Part shown: positions 55,019 through 64,000 of the stretch, in pieces
Position numbering within the stretch: position 1 is the first letter of the stretch
Layout of the letters: each line of letters starts with the position of its first letter
Position numbers and translations under genes: made by a program
Origin: Candidula unifasciata
Taxonomy: Eukaryota; Mollusca; Gastropoda; Stylommatophora; Geomitridae
Reading direction: 5' to 3'
DNA length: 64,000 nucleotides
NCBI GenBank assembly: GCA_905116865.2
Contig: CAJHNH020004624.1
Span: forward strand, 312,001-376,000
Notes under the pieces: model-generated
The model's database searches: none
What the model was told of the DNA's origin: nothing
What the model saw: only the letters and a program-made list of their open reading frames with translations

Positions 55019-55322
55019 GGAAGGAGAAGAAGAGGAGGAGGACGGGTGGTGGCGGAGAAGAAAAGAGGAGGCGGAGGAGGAAAGAAGAGGAGGAGGAGAA
55101 GAAAAAGAAGAAGACGAAAACGTGGTGGTGGCGGAGAAGGAAAGAGGAGGAGGAGGAGGAGAAGAAAAAGAAGAAGAAGAAGAAGAAGAAGAAGAAGAAG
55201 AAGAAGAAGAAGAAGAAGAAGAAGAAGAAGAAGAAGAAGAAGAAGAAGAAGAAGAAGAAGAAGAAGAAGAAGAAGAAGAAGAAGAAGAAGAAAAGAAGAA
55301 GAAGAAGGGGGAGGAGGAGAAT
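55019..55322. repeat. GGA then GAA trinucleotide tract
   Basis: Mixed GGA/GAA for about 140 bases, then about 45 pure GAA units, then GGGGGAGGAGG. Coding frames through it are artefacts. Confidence 0.96.
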
Positions 55323-55539
55323 AAGTCAGAGGCAGTATTTTCGCAGAATGATTCTACGCATCACTGTAAGAAAGATAATTCTTCAGAGCTACAGCTCTCA
55401 ACGTCTTGTGCCGTTATACCTCTACACCCCACGTGACAACTCAAGACAACCCCTGCGTCACACTCCATAGCTGATCAATGTTAAATCAGTCCATCGATAT
55501 CGATGACCACTGTGTTTTGTGATGTCACACAGGGCCAGT

Positions 55540-55790
55540 CTTACAGGTCATCAAAGAACAAAAAAATTAAGTGGTTTGGACGCCTAAAAAGAATGCCCTG
55601 GTACTATCTGCCACAGCGAGCCAAGCTAAAACGTTACAACAGGTATAGAGCGAGTGGAAGACCTCAGAAAACATGGAGTGGTGGCATTAAGAACAGCCTT
55701 ACAGAAATGAACATCAGTCTTAATGGTGCTCTTGACAGAGCTCATAAACGAATGTTACATCTCCCTCTCCCGACACTTCGATGAGGTACA
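55540..55790 (+). mobile_element. LINE relic: ORF2 end
   Basis: Open frame KKIKWFGRLKRMPWYYLPQR, then AKLKRYNRYRASGRPQKTW, SGGIKNSLTEMN and ALDRAHKRM, matching the C-terminal end of LINE reverse transcriptases (IKWFGH...GRPRKTW..I). Ends with a TGA at about 55784. Confidence 0.75.
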
Positions 55791-56559
55791 AGATGGAAGA
55801 GAAGAAGAAGAAAAAGAAGACACAAGGCTTGCAGTGCTCCATTCCGTTCTACAGTGGGCAATGATGGATGGGCAGAATCCTGTCAAACACCTGTGGCTTC
55901 TCTCATCAACGTTCGCCAGGGTAAGGGGGGGGGGGGGGGGTGTGAGAGATCGTGTCTTCAGTCTAGTGGTTTCCCATTGCAGTGCCTGTGTAGTAATTCT
56001 GTGTCAGACATGTGCGTGCATGCAGGCACGACTAGTCAGCAGAGATGTGGTTATAAATACAAATGATAAGAACATCATAGGCACACACACACACACACAC
56101 CGAATAATGATTATAAAAAGTAATTAACTCTTTAAGATAACCTCTCACGGGTGGAAAGATAACATCAAGAAATGAACAAACTGCATCTATAAGAGCTAAC
56201 AACCTAGTTCACAGACAGACAGTTCTGAAAATCCAATGCAGTCAATCTCCAATGTGAAGACGGCGCCTGATTAGATTTGAATTTATTGTGACACTGCAGC
56301 GATGCAAAGTCAAAATGACCACATCGTCCTTCACAGGATGAACTAGGGAGCAGACGACCAGTCCCGACCCGTGGCCATGGGATCACCAATTATCCAGATC
56401 ACCGCGGGAGATTCTCCGACGTCTATGTAAACATCTCCAGTTGTCTAAATTAACTGTGTACTTAGTCACAAGATACGTCTGCGACGGTGTGCATGTCAGC
56501 TGACGGAGTACAAAAACCAGGACCAATGAGAACAAGATAAGTTGTAGATAGGTAGGTAA
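55791..56559. other. Non-coding DNA, nothing recognised
   Basis: Contains a G-run at 55926-55940 and a CA tract at 56084. The minus frame 56204-56389 has no recognised family. Confidence 0.4.
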
Positions 56560-56720
56560 GTAGTACCCCACCAGGACATTACACAAGCGATAAACACCCG
56601 GTGACACAAAGTGCCACCACGCGAATGAGGATCACCCGTGGAGAGGTCTCAGAAACCACTTTCGGCCGTTAGGCCATATCTATGGCTAAGCAATATTTAT
56701 GGCCCGGCTATATTCAGGAT
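56560..56720 (-). mobile_element. Dispersed repeat family E copy
   Basis: Complement of 25400-25540: CGATAAACACCCGGTGACAC, AAAGTGCCACCACGCGAATG, AGGATCACC, GGAGAGGTCTCAGAAACC and CAATATTTATGGCCCGGCTA. Confidence 0.65.
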
Positions 56721-57252
56721 AAGGCTTTAAAATAACAAAAAATTGCATCTCACGAGGGGATGACTTGAATTATTCATGAATATGCAGCTGTAGATAACAC
56801 CCAGAGACAAAACACAGTTAAAACTGCGCATCTTACGGAATTCGAATAATTACTACGTTGAAGAAACCCATATAGCTACCAGTTTATAATCACAAAGGAC
56901 CGTTTTTACATCTGTTTTATGGTTGTACACTCCCCCTTCCGCCGCACATACAAATACACCGACAATAATACCCACAGACAAAACTTTCTGTAACCCCCAA
57001 AACAGTAACAATCATTAAGAAATTGAAAATGACATAAAATCTCAATATCTAGGCTGTATAATAAACAGCAATTACAGCTTGGGAGATCAAAAGTGGGACC
57101 AAACACCCCCCCCCCCCCCCCCCCCCCACTCACACCTTTTTTTTTGTAGAACCTTGTTTAGTCACGAACAAGATATATGTTTCGAATTCTGGTGGATTTC
57201 AACGATCAGAGACCATGGAACTATCCACACTTTGGAAATACTGTGTGTTCAA

Positions 57253-57630
57253 ACAAACGTTAGTCTCCCCACACGTTTAATTGATAACTTTCTTGGACTG
57301 GTCTAACCTGCTGGACGTTATGGGTGTGCCGCTCTGTTGTTTGCTTTCTGGGTTGTCTTGCATTTACCTTTTTAATCCTAGACAAAGAATGCCTGTGACA
57401 TACGCTTCACCACTCTCTAAAAGGTGCTGTGTGTTAGACCCAGTTTGTCGATGTTTTTGTAGTATTAAAGGAGCTGGAATGCATTGCGGAACACCCCCGT
57501 CACCTTGTGCCAAGGCCGGGTGGCTCGAGGTAGACCAATCAGAAGTGAGCTAGGCTGAATGTCGCGCAATCTGATGAGAGCTAGTGTGTATATGGGCGGT
57601 CCGGGGGGGGGGGGGGTGACTAACGTTTAT
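57253..57630. mobile_element. TIR element family G, copy 2 (MITE)
   Basis: Ends AACGTTAGTCTCCCC and TGACTAACGTT; interior blocks GAATGCCTGTGACATACG, GACCCAGTTTGTCGATGTTT and GACCAATCAGAAGTGAGCTA match copy 1 in order. A G-run has replaced part of the right end. Confidence 0.8.
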
Positions 57631-58162
57631 GTCGTGAGCTAGGGTGATAATCTGCTACGATGTATCTATGGAGGAAGACTGGTGAACTTATAGGGATATC
57701 CGAGTGCACTGATAGCGATCCTTTATCAAGAAAATCAACGATGCAATAAAGTAAAAGTGAAGCTCGGATGTATGAGCAGAGAATAAACGCCACAGAATAA
57801 CTGCATCCTTATGACAGAGAGGGATACACGAATAGACAGAAATAGAAATAGAGAAGGACAGAGAGACTGAAACAAAGAGAAGGCAAATCAATAAGGGGAA
57901 AGGGACAGGCATACATACAGACAGAAAAACAAAACGAAAAGGGGGGGGGGGGGGGGAAAACACACACACTGAGCAAAATGTAGCTGGTTTTTTTGGAGGA
58001 AGAGGCCTTTGAGAAGAAAAGGAAGACACAGTTTCAGAAAAATCTGATTAAAAGGTTACAAAGTCCACACAATAGGTGGAAGCTGACTGCCTGCTGCGAC
58101 ATGAAGACGATCGAGGCCATAGCAAAACCGAAGAGTCGGGTCCAGTGCAATTTCTGATATAT
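57631..58162. other. Non-coding DNA, nothing recognised
   Basis: AGACAGA-rich tract at 57810-57930 and a G-run at about 57941. No gene. Confidence 0.45.
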
Positions 58163-58365
58163 TCGAATTGCTTCTTCTTCTTCTTGTTCACCGGCTGTGA
58201 ATTCTGGCGGAAAGTCCCGATTGTTTGTCCACTTTGACTTTTAGCTTTTACCTGGATCTGAGTTTTGCGTGTACATCCGTTTCACTGCCTTATGTGTGTG
58301 CAGTTATCGTTCCCTGCCTCGACTGCAGATGTATTCCGACTTCGAGGAAATACTCGAATTTAACG
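58163..58365 (-). mobile_element. SINE-B copy, degenerate
   Basis: Plus-strand TTCTTCTTCTTCTTGTTCAC, CGGCTGTGAATTCTGGCGG, GTTTTGCGTGTACATCCG and CTGCAGATGTATTCCGACTT. Confidence 0.75.
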
Positions 58366-60590
58366 GCGCCGACTATTTGGAATTCGATAAGACGTCGAAA
58401 TTACTACAAAGGTCAAAACAATTTCCGAAACGAATAATAATCCTTAGATCATAGAAATGTCAGGGAGTATTGATATTTTTGAAAAGTCAGGTAATAGGAT
58501 CAATATCTAGGTCATAGTTTAACTCTTCTGGCCCGTAGGCCAATACAGGTGTCACGAGACGATCTCAGTGATTCCAGAAGTTAGTACTTGTAATAAGTTC
58601 TTCTGGTTCTAAAGAGAGAGGATTATATTTACTCTGCCCTTTACCCTAATATTACTTTAAACCAAATTGATTTAAATGTTACCAGTCCTTCTCCCAGACA
58701 AAGCCACTGCGCTTTGTTTAAAATTACCTAACACTACGTAATATAGCCCGCTGGTTCAGACTAGGGATGTTAGATTGCATTCTCACGCCAGTGTCAGAAT
58801 GTTATCTCCTGACCAGACTGTAGAGACTGAGGGGGGGCCCTTTTGACCAGGTAAATTGAGTGGACGCTAGACATTGTGGAGCCCAGAGGTCAGAGTTTCA
58901 CACGTCAGTGTAATTCGGGGGAGAACAGTTGTGTGGCAATTAGGACTGTTTGATCTGGGTCAAGTAGGAAACACAATGGCTTCACTGAACGTCTCTTAAC
59001 ACCTGCCAGTTAGATTCGTTGTAAACTAGATTGGGTCACTTAAGAATGTTTGCTCTAGGGATGTCAGTCCAGAATTGAGTGACAGGTCACTGGTTAGCCA
59101 AGTGATCTGATAGTTACCTCAGGGGCGGTGCTTAAGCCATCATCTTGAGGGTTGGGTAAAAACTAAGGAAAGGGAGGAGTTTAATTTGGACAATAGATTG
59201 ATACTTATACTTCGAGCCTGTGGAATTTCCGTCATTAATCGCAGCCTGCCGGCAAACAACACAGATCGACCTAAAAGGTAAATTTTACGGTCGCATTCTG
59301 TTTTGGCGATTAATGGAAAGTTCCCAGGTAAGAGAAAATATTAATTTTAATCTTGTATACTTAGGTTAGGGAGTTAAGCTTTTAGTCTATACTACCTTTT
59401 CCTAATTTGTCTGCACATTCTGCTTGAAATAGTTCTTTGTGAATGTTCAGTATCTCAGTTAGGGAACTGCTAAACTATTCCTATTTCTTGTATGTTTGTG
59501 TCACATGTTTTTCATTGTATGTTTTCATGTGTATAAAATAAGATGTGAACAATGACGTTTGCTATAATGAAATGTAATTATATTGTTTTCACGATCAGCC
59601 AAAATATGAGTTTGGACTGTGGGAAATGATGCCCAAATATGTGCAGGGATGTTGGACACCCCAAGGTAGCTAGTATGTTGCTACGTTTTGTGTGTGCCCA
59701 CCATGTGCTCACTTAATGGGTTCACCTGAACAGGGGATTTATAACCTCAGGGGAAGAATGATGGGTGTATAGAATTCACTGTCACTGAAAGATAATATCC
59801 AGGACAGCGTGCACATATAAATTGTTTGCGTTTTCAGCACATAACCTGCGCCACATGTGTATGTCAAATCTATGTCAGCCAGTTGTTGGAAGTCTGAGTG
59901 ATGACGGACAACAGACTTAGAAAGTCAACTATCATGACATAGCATTTGAGGGAAGGCAGGATATGTGACGCCCATGTAAGACAAAAGACCTTCAGACTAG
60001 ACTGGAGAGGATGTGGAATATGAGGAGGAGTGATGGGCTATATCTTATTATTATATCTTATTATTATATGTTGTATTAATTGATACATGTATTCTTAGTG
60101 TAAGTCAAGATACTACACGTATGTGTTTTGTTTCCATGATTACAGCGCCCATGTGACGATCAGTCCATGAAGTAGCCTACCTTGTGTTAGACTCGGCCAG
60201 CTGGGAACGAGGTGGAGAACGAGGTGGATAACGAGGTGGAGAACGAGGTGGGGATGAAGTGGAGAATAAGCTGAAACAGGCAGACAACAGGCAAGGAAGA
60301 GTTGGACAAGCTTGACAGTTCCTCACGGCTGTCAGAGGCTTATAAGTTGAGTTAACCCCTTTATGTTAACCTATTATCATCATTATCATACCACTCTAAC
60401 CCCCGAGCTGTTTTTCTCGCTGAAGCTTACCACCATCATCAAGTTAACCAGTCACTGTTTGTGTAAATCAACAAACTGGGAATTTCATTGTAGTAAATAA
60501 AGCTGTATGTCAAGTTTTAAACTACATAGTTTGTTAAATTCCAAATGTCTGTTCTTACATGTTTAATTAAACTGTTAAGATAGATTACCA
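58366..60590. other. Non-coding DNA; possible solo LTR or LTR-element leader
   Basis: No coding frame. An AATAAAG near 60498 and the sequence TTTGGTGGGGGCTC at 60591-60604 resemble the end of an LTR followed by a primer-binding site for a tRNA-Pro primer; CCGGGA follows only after about 36 AT-rich bases. The LTR start was not found. A 12-bp GAACGAGGTGGA unit repeats about four times at 60205-60255. Confidence 0.3.
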
Positions 60591-60604
60591 TTTGGTGGGG
60601 GCTC

Positions 60605-61515
60605 AAATAATATAATAATTCTTTAATTATTAATAATAACACCGGGAGAAGGTAGATGACGGAGGAATCACTTGCCCTGTCTAATAATTCATTAACATTA
60701 AGTATGATAGACATCTAAAATTCCTTGCCTTCTCTTGTGGGTACCAAGTTCAGCTAATGTTAATATACTTAACGAGCCAATATGGCTGTTTTCTTGGATA
60801 TCCAGGACTTTGTCTGAGAGCAACATAGCTCAGATTTTAGTTCGGTGTATCTAGTGGAGAGAATGTGTTGAAAGGAAGATCCCTACTCAACAACATAAAC
60901 ATTTAAACCACGCGTCACGTCACAACAGGTAATCAGATCATTGACCGGGCCATATCTCCTGGTCACTAAAAAATTCGCAGCGAATGCCAGGGAATATGGT
61001 GTCAATAGTTTAATCTTTTTTTATTTTTCGAAAAGGCAACATACACACATCTTTCCTTGTACAACGCGTTAAAATATCCTGCAAGATTTCTTCTGTATAC
61101 TCTTACGAAACGTGCAACAACACCTTGTGTTTTACTTGATGCATCATCCTCATCAAGTGCCTTGCCGACTGACGTAGGCGATCATGCCTCTTCATAATCT
61201 GCGATCGGCAACTGCGTGAACCAGTTCGTGTGTTGACACCTCTCCATGGCATGACAAAAAGTTGTCAAGAATCTTCTCCCACTATCTTCCTCTGTCTTTC
61301 TTTCTACAAATCCTTCCAGTGGTCACAACGTGTTCCCTTTTTTTTTTCTCTGCTCGTTTGATTTTCAGATTATAGACTTGTATGTGACCAGAGTTTACAT
61401 CTTTTTTTCTGTCTTGTTATCATCATGTTTTTTGTTTTTTATCTTGATGATTGATAACTAGTCCAATTTTGTGAGCTGCTTCTTTTTAACTGTGCAGTGT
61501 TTTTACAGTCTCTAG
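60605..61515. other. Non-coding DNA, nothing recognised
   Basis: AT-rich with T-runs; no protein domain seen in any frame. Confidence 0.4.
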
Positions 61516-61885
61516 TTCATTTTCTCAAATGATATCAATGTAGTCTGCATAACCAAGTATTCTTCTAGTCTCTAAAGTACACTCTTGTATCAATTTCTTT
61601 ATAATTTTCTCCAGGGCCAAGTTGAAAAGAAGTGGGGACAGAGCATCCCCTTGCTTAAAACAAGATGTTATTAGAAAAGGGTCCGACTTTCTGCCTTTAT
61701 ATGTTTCTATATTACATAGTTTGGTCATGGTAATTAACTTCTTTGGTATTCCAAAGTCCTTCATAGCATTCCATAAACTGTTTCTATGTACACTATCATA
61801 CGCCTTTTAAATATCCACAAAAACATTATGTACATTTCTTCTAGATTCCCAGTTTTGCTCTGCTATTTGCCTAAAATGAATATCT
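61516..61885 (-). mobile_element. LINE relic: reverse-transcriptase palm domain, broken
   Basis: The minus strand reads RQIAEQNWESRRNVHNVFVD, then I, a TAA at 61809-61807, KAYDSVHRNSLWNAMKDFGI, then FKQGDALSPLLFNLALEKI and ILGYADYIDII. These are the core reverse-transcriptase motifs (D-x-x-KAYD-SV, QGD-x-LSP, YADD). The catalytic YADD is YADY here, and the nonsense codon lies in the first Asp motif, so it is dead. Confidence 0.85.
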
Positions 61886-61889
61886 GGGT

Positions 61890-62624
61890 TCTCCTTGCAA
61901 CTACGGCCAATATTGGTGGAGTACGCCAGAGTTCAGTCCCCTGGCCGCATTGCAATTACGGAGTGGAGAAGAGGGAACGAAACAAATGACTTGTGTGTTG
62001 GCGATAGACTGTGTGAGCGATAGAAAGCGTGCAGTGCACTGCTGTCATCATAGGGTTAGGGTTTAGGGTTACCCGCTTGCTAATCTCCCAATGTCTTCGA
62101 CCTATGGTTTTAGACTGTTTAGCAGTACCCCCGATAGCGTCCTATAACTTGTAGATAATAATAATATTCCTCTATAATTCTTACATTTATATTTGTCTCC
62201 CGCTCCCTACCATGAGAAACGACTAAATGGCTTTTGCATGCGACGCCTACAGGACAGATAGTGGGTAATTAGAAAGAGCAGGTATCTCAACAGAGTTCTC
62301 AATGGTCAGTCTTTGAAAACTCAGATGGCGAAGAGTCTAATTCAACTATTTTTACAAAACCTGATCATGAAAAAAATTCAGTTTTGCTGGTTACGTTCGC
62401 CATCGTCGCAGGCTGTGACTCACATGCTTCTGTTCAGCTCAAAATAACACCATCGTCTTGAAAAGCAGGAAAGTGCCAACAACGAGTGGTTAATATACTG
62501 GTCATCAACTTAGTAATTAGTAAACTGTTTACAATAACAGTAGTCAATATTTAAAAAAAAAAAAAAATGTTTCGTGTTCAGTTTACCGCACAGTAGTCAA
62601 TATATTTAGTCTCCAAATGCTGTT
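61890..62624. other. Non-coding DNA with a telomere-like stretch
   Basis: TAGGGTTAGGGTTTAGGGTT at about 62051-62070 holds three TTAGGG-type units. An A-run lies at 62552. Nothing else recognised. Confidence 0.5.
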
Positions 62625-64000
62625 ACGCCGGGCGGGGCTGAGGATAAGCTCTCAGTCTCCATGAAAATACCCTCAAGGGATGCGGTCTCTCAAAGCCTCT
62701 GACAGCAAAAGTCCAACTCCTGGCCTTCTCGTGGCGGAGATGTTTAAACTAACAGGAGAAGGGGCGAAAGCGGGTCTCTGGCGCTTTAACCAGACGCTTC
62801 GGGTAGATGAGGCTCGTCAGTACGGGAGTGCAGCTCATCTAGGAGAAGGAAAACTCTGATTTCAAACCACGGGCAGATGAAACTCGCCAGCACGGAAGAG
62901 CAGCTCATCTAGGAGAAGGTAAACTCTGACTACACACCTCCACTGCCTTGTGGCCATACCCATTTTTTGGGAAAGCGCTTCGGGAGTAAACCCTGGGGAA
63001 AAATCCGGAGCTGGAATCCCTAAGGCGGTTTAGCATTGTATACAGTGCTATTCCGGCAATTCCTGCAACGTCCTTGGACGTAGAGAGGGGGTACTTGCTG
63101 CCTGGGCAACAGTCTGTACTCCAAATCAAAACGCCCTGGCCTGTGCCCTGGAGAGGTCACTCCAGCGATGCTTAACAGTTTCGACACAACACGGGAAACA
63201 GCAGTCACCGCTTATAAGCCTTTGCTCAATTGGCGTAGAGCTAGGCGCCAGGGGTTGTTTCCGACGGTGGGAGAGACCATCGTAGTCTCATTAGACAGCT
63301 ACCGCCTGCCTCAGCTGGGCAGCCCCCAGTCAGTAAGGTGTTGTCCCGCCACGATCCGTTTGCCTTGTTGGGTGCACAGGGCTTAGGGGATAACCCGACA
63401 TACGGATTGTAATCCTTGTACCTACACAAAGAAGCCAAAAAAAATCAGATTCCCAGCTCTAAAGCTGGGCACATGGAACGTGAGGACCATGACACCTGGT
63501 ATTCTGGACGATCTGCAGCATATGAGCGATGTAAGGAAAACTGCAGTCATTAACAATGAACTGTCCCGTTTTAACGCAAACATTGTTGCCCTACAGGAAA
63601 CCCGGCTCTCCTCCTCAGGTAGCATCAAAGAGAAGGACTTCACATTCTTCTGGAAGGGAAAACCATCTTCGGAGTCCATGGAACAAGGCGTAGGCTTTGA
63701 GATTAGGAACCGATTGCCTGGAACTGCCACACCACCTACAAGAGGATCAGAAAGGATCCTTAAAATTCAGGACCAGTCACTCTGATAAGTGCCTATGCAC
63801 CAACCCTGCCCTCTTCTCCCGACTCCAAGGACAAATTTTACGAGGAACTCAGTTCCACACTCAGCGAAGTCCCGGACAGGGAAGCCCTATTCATTTTGGG
63901 TGACTTTAATGCAAGAGTGGGCGCTGAGCACAGCTCATGGCCATCCTGTATGGGACATTTTGGAGTAGGAAAAATGAATGAAAATGGACAGAGGCTGCTT
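62625..64000 (+). mobile_element. LINE 5' leader and endonuclease domain, runs off the window
   Basis: From about 63455 the frame reads ALKLGTWNVRTMTPGILDDL, SRFNANIVALQETRLSSSGS and KDFTFFWKGKPSSESMEQGV, with the N and QET signatures of the exonuclease-endonuclease-phosphatase fold. After a frameshift near 63768 it continues LISAYAPTLPSSPDSKDKFY, ILGDFNARVG and GHFGVGKMNENGQRLL. The GDFNARVG motif is a catalytic endonuclease block. 62625-63454 is a GC-richer leader with a 70-bp tandem doublet at 62801-62940. The element continues past 64000. Confidence 0.85.

Noticed and set aside
55001..55436. Poly-Glu and poly-Arg frames that might suggest an acidic nuclear protein
   Set aside because: They are pure GAA/GGA tract translation with no supporting sequence on either side.

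Overview
The window is eukaryotic, intron-rich and crowded with repeats. The one gene found has spliced exons with GT/AG borders. The rest is old non-LTR retrotransposon pieces, tRNA-like SINEs, DNA-transposon relics and very many tandem repeats. The gene family, the style of the LINE endonuclease and reverse-transcriptase relics, and SINEs with a GAA-rich tail suggest a lophotrochozoan, most likely a gastropod mollusc. That taxonomic call is an inference from style and was not checked against a database. There are no prokaryotic features.

One protein-coding gene could be reconstructed, on the minus strand between 35842 and 5323. It is an orthologue of PPP1R37 (LRRC68), a leucine-rich-repeat regulatory subunit that inhibits protein phosphatase 1. 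Nine coding exons join in phase at 35842-35742, 30710-30591, 27521-27371, 25133-24988, 24510-24385, 23357-23216, 20711-20545, 13049-10826 and 5420-5323. They give about 1,090 codons: the LRR domain, a very long acidic Ser/Thr-rich tail on one 2.2-kb exon, and a short C-terminal exon. The N-terminal exon or exons, where vertebrate orthologues carry the PP1-docking RVxF motif, were not found between 35843 and 64000.

Region by region. 1-5300, downstream of the gene: minisatellites with 23-, 20-, 21- and 19-bp units, and SINEs. 5421-10825, the last intron: LINE and SINE relics, a 45-bp minisatellite and a TA tract. 13050-20544: an intron holding a 5.6-kb array of about 100 copies of a 55-bp unit. 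20712-35741: introns with SINEs, LINE relics, a 42-bp array, and a hAT-type transposon (28494-29692) inserted in a minisatellite with an intact 8-bp target duplication. 35960-38350: 25-bp and 28-bp minisatellites, the second split by a SINE with an 11-bp target duplication. 38980-57640: SINEs, nested SINEs, long GA/GAA/GAAA tracts, a TAAC-rich higher-order array, a 58-bp array, a 194-bp palindrome with promoter-like motifs, and two copies of a 380-bp terminal-inverted-repeat element. 58400-60650: mostly unassigned DNA ending in a possible LTR/primer-binding-site relic. 61516-64000: a broken reverse-transcriptase relic, then the 5' leader and endonuclease domain of a LINE running off the window end.

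The most notable structures are nested and datable: a hAT inside a minisatellite, a SINE inside a minisatellite, a SINE inside a SINE, and minisatellites that appear to have grown inside transposon bodies. Most long open frames elsewhere come from tandem repeats and are not genes.
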